From contig PLZT01000723.1 in NCBI GenBank assembly GCA_003152255.1, positions 1 to 6,011 on the forward strand: 6,011 bases of DNA, in the 5' to 3' direction. Source of the stretch: Methylocystaceae bacterium (GTDB lineage: Bacteria; Pseudomonadota; Alphaproteobacteria; Rhizobiales; Beijerinckiaceae). Shown piece by piece: positions 1-5,990 of the stretch (position 1 is the stretch's first letter; each line of letters starts with the position of its first letter). The position numbers and the translations under genes are program-made. A model generated the notes under the pieces. It saw only the letters and a list, made by a program, of their open reading frames with translations. It made no database searches and was not told the DNA's origin.

Positions 1-383
1 GATGATCGATCGCGCTCGAACTCGCGAGCACCGCGACGCGATGCACGCGATCTTGCAACTGATCCCGCTGGCCCTCGGTGTGGACGAGATCGGCGGAGCG
101 CGCCTGTTCGTCGACCATGGCCTGATAGATTTGCAACAGCGGATCATTCGCCGAGGTCTTGGCGAAACTCTCGGCGATGTTGGTCACCGGCAGGCCCGCC
201 TTGACGCTCTCGAACAGTTTTGACGCGCGCGATTGCAAGACGCCGAGGCGAACCAGCTTTTCGGCGATCACCGTCCAACCCCACGCGGAGGCGAGCAGCA
301 GCAGGACGATCACCGTTTTGACGATGGAGTCCGCCTGCAGGAAAAGCTCCACCGGAGAAAGCGTGTGTCGGGATCCATTTTGG
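1..383 (-). pseudogene. tolQ: TolQ/ExbB-type proton channel, 3' part of IS-disrupted gene (runs off window)
   Basis: Reading minus from 383, the frame CAA-AAT-GGA-TCC-CGA continues open to base 1, giving about 125 codons without a stop. Near the start is LSPVELFLQADSIVKTV, then a hydrophobic first membrane segment (VIVLLLLASAWGWTVI), a charged AEKLVRL stretch and a cytoplasmic region ending in DRVHRVAVLASSSAID. This matches the N-terminal half of TolQ/ExbB/MotA-family inner-membrane proteins. TolQ works with TolR as a proton-driven motor that energises TolA-Pal and keeps the outer membrane attached during division. The two C-terminal membrane helices lie outside the window. The native start is missing here: its first seven codons are at 2036-2056, beyond an ISL3 element. 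In-frame alternative starts exist inside the element (ATG at 469, TTG at 409), so a chimeric product is possible. TolQ is preferred over ExbB by sequence feel only; the neighbouring tolR or exbD is not visible. Confidence 0.72.
377..383. repeat. Target-site duplication, left copy
   Basis: ATTTTGG on the plus strand (CCAAAAT on the minus) directly outside the left end of the ISL3 element, with two unassigned bases between. The same seven bases recur at 2036-2042. On the minus strand they are part of the codons CAA-AAT of tolQ. Confidence 0.8.
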
Positions 384-385
384 CG

Positions 386-413
386 GGCTCTGACGCAATC
401 TCGGTGCAACTCG
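386..413. repeat. Left terminal inverted repeat of ISL3 element
   Basis: It begins GGCTCTGAC and is the partner of 2007-2034 read on the opposite strand. The first nine bases are identical, then similarity is patchy. It lies just after the transposase stop and overlaps no more than its last bases. Confidence 0.85.
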
Positions 414-416
414 CGA

Positions 417-1967
417 TCATCCGGCGCTAATGAGGCGGGCTTCGAGCAGATCGAGCTTGGCGCGCCCATACATTTGGCGCTTTACGAGTTTCAGCTTTGT
501 GATTTGCCCCTCGGTTTGCCCGTTGGACCACGCCGACATGATCGCGGCGCGAACAGCGGCTCTGTCGTTCACGACGCCGTTGGCAAACGACGCGACGAGA
601 CCGGCTTTCGCCCGCTCGATCCAAGTGTCGAGTTCGGGCTCGGCTTTCTTGCGGATCATCGCGTGAAACGCGGCGATCACGACTCTGGCTTCGACCAGCA
701 TCGGGACGCCGCTTTCGATCGCGGCGACAGTCACCGTCTCCGACTTCGATAGCGTCTCGCGCCCCGTCGTCAGGAGCCGTGCAATGGTTCGCGCCGAAGG
801 AACGCGGCGAAGGCTTTCCGCGTCGGCTTTCTCGGCGCGGCGCCGGGTCGCCCATTCCGCAAAGACTCGCAACGAACCGCGGAACCCGTTTGCCTTTGCC
901 TGTCGCCAAAGTTCGGCGCCGTTGCGGCAGCCCGTCATCCATTGCGCGTCAAGCCAAGGAAGATGCGGTTTCAGCGAACCCTCTCTGGTGCGAAACACAT
1001 CCGAACGCCGTCCCCTCAGCACGTTCCGCACGAGGCCCCGGCTGTGTCCGGTGTTGCGCACGATCTCCTTGATCGAGGCGCCGCTTCCAGCCTGCGCGAA
1101 GATGGCGGCGTTCGTTTCCTCCCGACGTAGATATCCTTCGTATTGGATGCGCTCGGCGGCGGTGAGCAAATCTGGATCGATCGTCGCCGTGCCGATTGCG
1201 GCACGGATTTGGCGCATGGATTTGCGCACGGCGTCGAGGAAAGCATTGCTGGCGTTTTCCATCAGATGCCAGCGATCCGCGACTTGCTCCGCATGTGGGA
1301 GAGCTTTAGCCGCCGCCAACGCATACCCGCCGCCACGATCTCGCGCCACAATGCCGATTTGCGGCTGACCGACAAGCCACGCCTGCGCGGTCGCAGGCTC
1401 ACGGTCGGGCAGAAGTCGGATCGCTCCACGGCGTTCGAGATCGCAGATGATCGTGCCGTAACGCTGATTGCGTTTCCATGCCCAGTCGTCGATCCCGACG
1501 ACCCTCGGCGGCGGCGGCGGAGTGCCTCGCCGGCGCACGACCCTCAGCAGCGTATCGTTGCTGACCGGCAGCATCAAACGACGGGCGAAACTCGCGGCAG
1601 GTCGACCGCCGAGCGCGAGACCAAGATGATGGACGAGGCAATCGAGCCGCGCGGTTCGCCGAGCGCGCGGGGCCAGCGTGTTAGCGGCGAAACGTTCTGC
1701 AAAAATGCCGCGCTCGCAGGAAGCGGCGCCACATCGAACCCGGCGCGCGACAACGACGAGCCGGACAGGCCGCCCCGCCATGGGAAGATCAGCGGGGCGC
1801 CGCAGATAACGACTGTGGACGCGGTCGGAGATCGCGCCGCAATCGGGACAGCGGCTCGTCCCGGCGACAGAACGGACAGTGAGAATTGTCGTCGCGCCAT
1901 CACAGACTGCGCTCTCGACCCGAAACCCGGTCGGGACGAGAGCGGCAGGACGAAGGACTGAGATCAT
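417..1967 (-). CDS. ISL3-family DDE transposase
   Basis: This is the transposase of the surrounding element, which cuts and joins the element ends in the cytoplasm. The 516-residue protein has an N-terminal zinc finger with CPDC (Cys40, Cys43) and Cys79/Cys84. A DDE catalytic core follows, with Asp160 in VVGIDDWAWKR, Asp210 in IVARDRGGGYA and Glu486 in NGQTEGQITKLK. A helix-turn-helix-like stretch (ASIKEIVRNTGHSRGLVRNV) lies between the second Asp and the Glu. Order, spacing and length are as expected for ISL3 transposases, and no residue is missing, so it should be functional. I chose ATG at 1967 because GGAGA lies about 9-10 bases upstream. The frame stays open to a TTG at 2009 (530 residues), which lies inside the right inverted repeat and has a poor ribosome site. 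The stop TGA lies at 417-419, just inside the left end. Confidence 0.93.
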   Translation of the reverse strand: MISVLRPAALVPTGFRVESAVCDGATTILTVRSVAGTSRCPDCGAISDRVHSRYLRRPADLPMAGRPVRLVVVARRVRCGAASCERGIFAERFAANTLAPRARRTARLDCLVHHLGLALGGRPAASFARRLMLPVSNDTLLRVVRRRGTPPPPPRVVGIDDWAWKRNQRYGTIICDLERRGAIRLLPDREPATAQAWLVGQPQIGIVARDRGGGYALAAAKALPHAEQVADRWHLMENASNAFLDAVRKSMRQIRAAIGTATIDPDLLTAAERIQYEGYLRREETNAAIFAQAGSGASIKEIVRNTGHSRGLVRNVLRGRRSDVFRTREGSLKPHLPWLDAQWMTGCRNGAELWRQAKANGFRGSLRVFAEWATRRRAEKADAESLRRVPSARTIARLLTTGRETLSKSETVTVAAIESGVPMLVEARVVIAAFHAMIRKKAEPELDTWIERAKAGLVASFANGVVNDRAAVRAAIMSAWSNGQTEGQITKLKLVKRQMYGRAKLDLLEARLISAG

Positions 1968-2006
1968 CGCGTTGATTCTCCATCGAAACCAACGCAAGTC
2001 CGCGCT

Positions 2007-2034
2007 CAAACTTCATCAGAAATGAGTCAGAGCC
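2007..2034. repeat. Right terminal inverted repeat of ISL3 element
   Basis: Read on the minus strand from 2034 it begins GGCTCTGAC, then TCATTTCTGATG, matching the other end at 386. It is the transposase-proximal end, so the transposase promoter should lie in or just inside it (about 1968-2034). No clear promoter hexamers can be picked by eye. Confidence 0.85.
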
Positions 2035-2035
2035 A

Positions 2036-2042
2036 ATTTTGG
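2036..2042. repeat. Target-site duplication, right copy
   Basis: ATTTTGG, identical to 377-383, with one base (A2035) between it and the terminal GG of the element. On the minus strand it forms codons 6-7 of the 5' tolQ fragment. Confidence 0.8.
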
Positions 2043-2056
2043 ACGCCGATTGACAT
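2036..2056 (-). pseudogene. tolQ: 5' fragment of disrupted tolQ (start codon plus six codons)
   Basis: The minus-strand ATG at 2056-2054 begins MSIGVQN and then meets the ISL3 element. Joined to the fragment at 1-383 with one repeat copy removed, the reading is MSIGVQN-GSRHTLSPVELF, in frame. This is the best evidence that ATG 2056 was the native start. A ribosome site GTAAGG (plus 2064-2069) sits seven bases upstream. In the present sequence, translation from here enters the IS end and cannot make TolQ. Confidence 0.75.
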
Positions 2057-2063
2057 ATCGATA

Positions 2064-2069
2064 CCTTAC
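2064..2069 (-). promoter_or_regulatory. Ribosome binding site of the original tolQ
   Basis: On the minus strand GTAAGG lies seven bases before ATG 2056. It supports that codon as the pre-insertion start. Confidence 0.5.
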
Positions 2070-2100
2070 GCCGCCGGCAGTACATCCACGCTGCGGTCCA

Positions 2101-2324
2101 CAGAGCTGGCCTCGGTTGTCTGAACAGCGCCCTGCGGTAGCTAAATGGATTTCTACCGGGCTGTGCTGAAACGTGGGGCTTCACGATTTTGATCCGGGGA
2201 CGGAAGGGCGTAGCCCGCGCGACGCTCATGTCGCCGCGGCGATCGGCCGCGAGGCGAAGTAGGCCTCATCCGGCGTGCGCCGGTCAAGGCTCGAATGTGG
2301 TCTTCGCTCGTTGTAGAACAAGGT
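2101..2324 (-). mobile_element. Decayed 3' end of an IS3-family element
   Basis: The minus strand carries the last codons of an IS3-type transposase (2226-2324). About 125 bases of non-coding sequence follow, including a CTGTTCAGACAACCGAGGCC stretch that I recall as typical of IS3-type right ends. No second terminal repeat and no orfA are present, so only the tail survives. The outer boundary (about 2101) is estimated from where the resemblance stops, not from a matched inverted repeat. It sits within about 45 bases of the tolQ start and may have cut tolQ off from its former upstream region. Confidence 0.6.
2226..2324 (-). pseudogene. IS3-family transposase (OrfB) C-terminal remnant
   Basis: The minus frame from 2324 reads TLF, then YNERRPHSSLDRRTPDEAYF, then ASRPIAAAT and a TGA stop (2226-2228). 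The YNxxRPHSSLxxxTPxEAY signature is the end of the rve-type integrase core domain of IS3 OrfB transposases. The residues before it lose all resemblance (no RYLxF or similar), so the gene is truncated at about 2320 and only about 32 of the roughly 280 codons usual for OrfB remain. It cannot be active. The amine oxidase gene begins on the other strand 40 bases beyond the truncation point. Confidence 0.82.
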
Positions 2325-2353
2325 TTGAGAACGCCAACGGACCCGAGGAACGC

Positions 2354-2357
2354 GAGG
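2354..2357 (+). promoter_or_regulatory. Ribosome binding site deciding the amine oxidase start
   Basis: GAGG lies six bases before ATG 2364. It favours this start over the in-frame ATG at 2295, which falls inside the IS3 remnant. Confidence 0.5.
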
Positions 2358-2363
2358 CTCTGT

Positions 2364-3758
2364 ATGAGTGATTCAAAATATTGCCCCAAACAGGCGCAGC
2401 GCACGCGCCGCAACGTCGTGAAGATGGGCGCCATTGGGGCACCTGTCATTCTGGCCAATTTAGGAGGAACACGACCGGCGGCGGCGTATGACGCCGAGAA
2501 CGGGAGCGAGCAGCGATACGACGTCATCGTCATCGGCGCCGGTGTTTCAGGATTGGCGGCTGCCAAGGCTCTTCAGGCGGCGGGACATCGAACGCTGACG
2601 CTCGAGGCGCGCGATCGGATCGGCGGGCGCATATTTACCGATCGTAATTCAGGCACGACGCTCGACATAGGCGCCTCCTGGATCCACGGCCCGCGAGGGA
2701 ACCCCATTACTCGCTTGCTGCAAGATGCAGGAGCATCGCTCTACAAAACGAACTTCAATTCGCTCACGCTCTATAGCGGCGGCCGCAAGGTGGCCGACAG
2801 CGGGGTAACGACTGACTTTTATAGCTATATTGAGCGGCGAAAAGAGGACATAGAAACCGACGAGTCTTTAGCCGCGGCTTTTGAAAGCTATATCCGCGAG
2901 AGAGAAATCAGCGGCGACCGAGAAGCCATTCTTAGGCACATCGTATTCACCAGCGTAGAGACCGAATTCGGCACAAGTATGTCCAATATTTCGCTCAAAT
3001 GCGTCAATGAAGACGAAGAATATAAGGGTGGGGATGTGTTTGTGGCATCCGGTTACGATGCGCTGGTGCATGAGTTGTCGCGCAACCTCGACATTCGCCT
3101 GCATTCGCCCGTCGACGCCATTCGCGATACGAGAACCTGCGTCATCGTTTCCGTGGGCGGCAACGACTATCGCGCCCGCTACGTCGTGGTGACGATTCCG
3201 CTCGGTGTTCTGCAAAAGTCAGCTATCAGTTTTTCACCCCCGCTGTCGGAGATGAAGAAAAGGGCCCTGGAGGGTCTTGGCATGGGCAACCTTCACAAGA
3301 CATATCTCGAGTTTGCACATGATTTTTGGGACGACAGTCAAACAATCGACATCGTGCGGGGCGACACAAAGTGGAGAGAGTTCATCAATCTCACGGTAGA
3401 AACCGGAAAGCCGATATTGCTCGCGCTTCACGCGGGCGAGGCGGCGTCGAAAATGCGACAAATGTCGAACGACCAAATCGCGAACGAGGCATTCTCTGTG
3501 CTGCAGACGGCTTATTCCGACGCGATGAAACCGCTGCGGGCGACGACGACCGCATGGGAAGACGACCCCTACGCATATGGAAGCTATTCCTTCGTGAAGG
3601 TCGGCGGATCGTTAGTGATGTATGACGACCTTTCGAAACCGCAAGGGAGGGTCTATTTCGCTGGGGAGCATACCAACAGCAACTACCCCGCCACCGTGCA
3701 TGGCGCCTATCTCTCGGGTGTTCGCGCAGCGAGGATCCTGCGAGAGCAGGCTCAATAA
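2364..3758 (+). CDS. Tat-exported flavin amine oxidase (mono/polyamine oxidase type)
   Basis: FAD-dependent oxidation of an amine to an imine or aldehyde with release of hydrogen peroxide is the family reaction; the substrate is not identifiable here. The 464-residue protein begins with a twin-arginine signal (TRRNVVK, residues 14-20), a hydrophobic MGAIGAPVILANLGG stretch and an Ala-rich cleavage region near 39-41. The Rossmann FAD motif VIGAGVSGLAAAKAL is at about 56-70, followed by EARDRIGGRI (81-90) and GASWIHGP. Lys312 in NLHKTYLEF matches the conserved active-site lysine of MAO and plant polyamine oxidases. The C-terminal FAD motif FAGEHTNSNY (432-441) is followed by TVHGAYLSG; Tyr441 fits the aromatic-cage position. 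Length is typical and the gene is intact. ATG 2364 was chosen for its ribosome site and for placing the Tat motif near the terminus; an upstream ATG at 2295 would start in the IS3 relic. Parts (about 2810-3040) look more AT-rich than the genes around it, a hint of separate origin. Confidence 0.88.
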   Translation: MSDSKYCPKQAQRTRRNVVKMGAIGAPVILANLGGTRPAAAYDAENGSEQRYDVIVIGAGVSGLAAAKALQAAGHRTLTLEARDRIGGRIFTDRNSGTTLDIGASWIHGPRGNPITRLLQDAGASLYKTNFNSLTLYSGGRKVADSGVTTDFYSYIERRKEDIETDESLAAAFESYIREREISGDREAILRHIVFTSVETEFGTSMSNISLKCVNEDEEYKGGDVFVASGYDALVHELSRNLDIRLHSPVDAIRDTRTCVIVSVGGNDYRARYVVVTIPLGVLQKSAISFSPPLSEMKKRALEGLGMGNLHKTYLEFAHDFWDDSQTIDIVRGDTKWREFINLTVETGKPILLALHAGEAASKMRQMSNDQIANEAFSVLQTAYSDAMKPLRATTTAWEDDPYAYGSYSFVKVGGSLVMYDDLSKPQGRVYFAGEHTNSNYPATVHGAYLSGVRAARILREQAQ

Positions 3759-4099
3759 GAATGGCGCCTTTCCATGCCCGATCTGCAAGTCCGTATAGGG
3801 TAAGCCCAGGTAACCCATAGAGCGAGCACTACAGTTCCTGTGTGCCACAAGAGCGGACATGCGGCGTGGTGCTGTTCAATCGGGCGTTGGCGCGTCGGCC
3901 GCAGGCTTGCTGAAAAACCCTTATAATAACTATCAGGGTGATTTTGGTAATCCCGGAGGATAGGAGCCGACAATCAGTCTGGCAAGCGCCGAACGTGACA
4001 ACGCCCCGACCAAATGGGCCTGCGGAAATTTCGCCCTCTTTCTTTCCGGCCGACATACTGTAACGTGGCTGCTCCAAATCTGACTCGAGAGGCGACCAA
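3759..4099. other. 341-bp intergenic region, no gene found
   Basis: No open frame here has a start, ribosome site and recognisable product. It contains a short dyad (GGGTAAGCCCAGGTAACCC, about 3798-3816). It also has CTTGCTGAAAAACCCTTATAA, a pattern reminiscent of worn IS ends, and a TATAAT at 3922-3927 without a good -35 at 17 bases. A purine-rich GGAGGATAGGAG (about 3955-3966) is not followed by a start codon. The promoter for the amidohydrolase gene probably lies here but cannot be placed. Confidence 0.5.
4087..4092 (+). promoter_or_regulatory. Ribosome binding site deciding the amidohydrolase start
   Basis: GAGAGG lies seven bases before ATG 4100. It supports the long N-terminus that includes the Cys pair ahead of the Tat motif. 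Confidence 0.55.
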
Positions 4100-5887
4100 A
4101 TGTGCCGCGGTTGTTTCAATCCCCTCATTCTCCACAAGGATTGCTTTGAAGGCGGGAACGACCGCGTCTTCGATCATGGGGCCGCCAGCCCGACCCGACG
4201 CAACTTCATGGCCTATTCCGTCGCCGCCGCGGCGGCGACCGCGTCCGTCTCAGGCGGCCGGCCCGCTCCGGCAGCCGACTCGGGCGCGGAGGTGATCTTC
4301 AAAGGCGGGAAGATCATTCCGGTTCCTGGCGCCGCGCCGGTGAAAGCGCTGGCGATCGGGGGTGGTAAGATCCTGGCCCTTGGTTCCGAAAGCGCCGTCG
4401 ACGCCCTGAAGACGAAGAACTCTCAAATCGTCGATCTGCAGGGGCGGGTCCTGATGCCGGGCTTTGTCGACCCGCATAATCACACCGTCCTCTCCGCGCT
4501 CATTTTCGAGCTCCTCACCGACGTCGGATACACGAAATTTCCCACACGCGGGCAGTTGCTGAACGAACTGCGCGCGCTGGCGGCGCGCACCCCGCCGGGA
4601 CAATGGATTTTGTGCTCCAATTTCGACAATCTTCTTCAGGCGGGCGACCTCTCGAGGGAGGAGTTGGACGGGATTTCGACGAACCATCCGATCTTTGTCT
4701 GGTATACGAATGGTCATGACGCCTGCGTTAACAGTCTCGCGCTGAAAGTCACCAACATTCCGGACAATATCGGCGCGCTCCCCGGCGGTGGGCACTTCGG
4801 ACGAGACGAGAAAGGACAACTGAACGGGCTCGTCTATGAAGAGAGCGCGATGAAAAAGGTTCTGCTCCCCGCTCTCCCCAAAATCACGCCCCAACTCGCC
4901 TCGAAGGCTGTGAGCGATTATCTGCGCTCTGTTGCGGCGGTGGGCAATACGACTGTCCATGAACCCGGAACGTTGCGTTCTGACTGGATTACGTCTTTCG
5001 CAAAGCTTTCCAACCGGTTGGCCTGCCGCACGAGCGCCAGCCTGATGTACGACGATATGAAAGGGATTGAGCCTTATCGCAGTCTGGGGCTCGGCGCGAA
5101 GGCGACGCAGTTGCCGAGCTCACTGTTCTCTCTCTATGGCATCAAGATTGTTGGAGACGGATCGAACCAGACGGAGACGGGCGCTCAGACGCTGCCCTAT
5201 CTCGACACGGATAACAATGGTTCGGCAAATTACGACGCGGCGCAGTTGAAACAGATGGTGGCTGAGGTCAAGGCCGCCGGTCTGCCGGTATTGATCCACT
5301 GTAACGGCGACCACACGATCGATATCTCACTTGACGCCATAGAGGCCGCTTATGGCGGTTCAACGTCCAACGGGATCAACCGCATCGAACATTCGACGAT
5401 GGCGCGGCCCGACCAAATCCGGCGCATGAAAAAGCTCAACGTCCAGCCGAGTTTCCTCATGAACCACGTGCGTTTTTATGGCGCGGCCTACCGAGATCAG
5501 ATTTTTGGTCCAGAACGTGCGGCGTTTACGGATCCCGCGGGCGCATGTGTCAAGGCTGACCTCCCGTTCACCCTGCATACTGACTCGCCATGTTCGCCGC
5601 CGGGGTCGCTTGCGCTTGTAAGCACGGCGGTCACGCGGCGGTGTGACATCGACGGTTCGACGATCGGTCGAGATCAGGCGGTCACGCTTGATCAAGCGCT
5701 TCGGGCCGTGACGATCGACGCAGCACGCCAGATCGGAATGGGGGATCGCATCGGTTCGCTCGAAAAGGGCAAGGAGGCGGATCTCGTCATTCTTGAGGCG
5801 GATCCTTACAAGACTGAGCCCGCAAAGCTCGGCGCCATCAAGATCAGTGAAACTTGGGTGGCGGGCGAGAGCAAATACAGTAGCTAA
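4100..5887 (+). CDS. Tat-exported YtcJ-like metal-dependent amidohydrolase (Amidohydro_3)
   Basis: The family hydrolyses C-N bonds (amides, formamides, cyclic ureides) with a metal-activated water; the substrate is unknown. The 595-residue protein has an unusual N-terminus MCRGC (Cys2, Cys5). A twin-arginine motif TRRNFMA (32-38), an Ala-rich hydrophobic core and a likely AxA cleavage near 57-60 follow. The small beta-sandwich begins at VIFKGGKIIPV. Metal-site candidates appear in the usual order: His126 and His128 in GFVDPHNHT, Lys349 in KIVGDGSNQTETG, His400 in IHCNGDHTID, His431 in RIEHSTM and Asp495 in LHTDSP. The C-terminal GSLEKGKEADLVILEADPY is the classic closing sandwich strand. It is full length for YtcJ-type enzymes with a signal, and intact. 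ATG 4100 has GAGAGG seven bases upstream. A periplasmic location is inferred from the Tat motif. It lies 341 bp after the amine oxidase on the same strand, probably as a separate transcript. Confidence 0.88.
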   Translation: MCRGCFNPLILHKDCFEGGNDRVFDHGAASPTRRNFMAYSVAAAAATASVSGGRPAPAADSGAEVIFKGGKIIPVPGAAPVKALAIGGGKILALGSESAVDALKTKNSQIVDLQGRVLMPGFVDPHNHTVLSALIFELLTDVGYTKFPTRGQLLNELRALAARTPPGQWILCSNFDNLLQAGDLSREELDGISTNHPIFVWYTNGHDACVNSLALKVTNIPDNIGALPGGGHFGRDEKGQLNGLVYEESAMKKVLLPALPKITPQLASKAVSDYLRSVAAVGNTTVHEPGTLRSDWITSFAKLSNRLACRTSASLMYDDMKGIEPYRSLGLGAKATQLPSSLFSLYGIKIVGDGSNQTETGAQTLPYLDTDNNGSANYDAAQLKQMVAEVKAAGLPVLIHCNGDHTIDISLDAIEAAYGGSTSNGINRIEHSTMARPDQIRRMKKLNVQPSFLMNHVRFYGAAYRDQIFGPERAAFTDPAGACVKADLPFTLHTDSPCSPPGSLALVSTAVTRRCDIDGSTIGRDQAVTLDQALRAVTIDAARQIGMGDRIGSLEKGKEADLVILEADPYKTEPAKLGAIKISETWVAGESKYSS

Positions 5888-5941
5888 TCCCGTCCTCATG
5901 GGGTGTTGCTCAAGAAGACGAGCCGATAGAGTTATGACCTG

Positions 5942-5977
5942 GTGGCTCGCGATCAGTTTAGAAAGATCGCGGGCCAC
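5942..5977. repeat. 13-bp inverted repeat after the amidohydrolase gene (possible terminator)
   Basis: GTGGCTCGCGATC (5942-5954) and GATCGCGGGCCAC (5965-5977) pair over 13 positions with one G-T, around a 10-base loop. It lies 54 bases past the amidohydrolase stop. RNA from it would form a strong hairpin, but no T-run follows, so it is not a standard intrinsic terminator. A mobile-element or protein-binding dyad is equally possible. Confidence 0.5.
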
Positions 5978-5990
5978 GGTGGCAACTAAA

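Larger units (their letters stand above)
385..2035 (-). mobile_element. Complete ISL3-family insertion sequence inserted in tolQ
   Basis: The element is about 1.65 kb, with one transposase gene on the minus strand. The ends are inverted repeats: GGCTCTGAC at 386-394 and its complement at 2026-2034. The match continues imperfectly inward, about 18 of the outer 28 positions by eye. It is flanked by the direct repeat ATTTTGG at 377-383 and 2036-2042. ISL3 elements usually duplicate 8 bp; here 7 bp match, and an eighth (C at 384 versus A at 2043) differs. Boundaries are uncertain by one or two bases, because G385/C384 on the left and A2035 on the right lie between the repeat and the terminal GG. 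Removing the element plus one repeat copy restores the host frame. Intact ends, an intact transposase and a recognisable target duplication point to a recent insertion. Confidence 0.9.

Noticed and set aside
159..752. 197-codon plus-strand open frame across the tolQ-IS junction
   Set aside because: It runs across the insertion boundary and is antisense to both TolQ and the transposase; no family resemblance.
1143..1961. 272-codon open frame on the plus strand opposite the transposase
   Set aside because: It is antisense to a transposase with complete catalytic motifs. Its translation is low-complexity Arg/Asp/Pro-rich sequence with no recognisable domain, as expected of a GC-rich shadow.
2295..2363. 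Upstream ATG extending the amine oxidase by 23 residues
   Set aside because: This extension is translated from antisense of the IS3 remnant, has no ribosome site, and pushes the Tat motif away from the N-terminus.
2153..2566. 137-codon minus-strand open frame over the amine oxidase start
   Set aside because: It covers the FAD-motif coding region antisense and only brushes the IS3 relic in a different frame from its transposase signature.
3922..3927. TATAAT as a -10 box for the amidohydrolase gene
   Set aside because: No acceptable -35 hexamer lies 16-18 bases upstream, and the site is about 175 bases from the start codon.
3936..3943. GATTTTGG as a third copy of the ISL3 target duplication
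   Set aside because: A seven-base match with no IS end beside it is expected by chance.
4250..4960. 236-codon minus-strand open frame inside the amidohydrolase
   Set aside because: It is antisense to the conserved HxH and sandwich regions of the amidohydrolase and Arg-rich without a domain.
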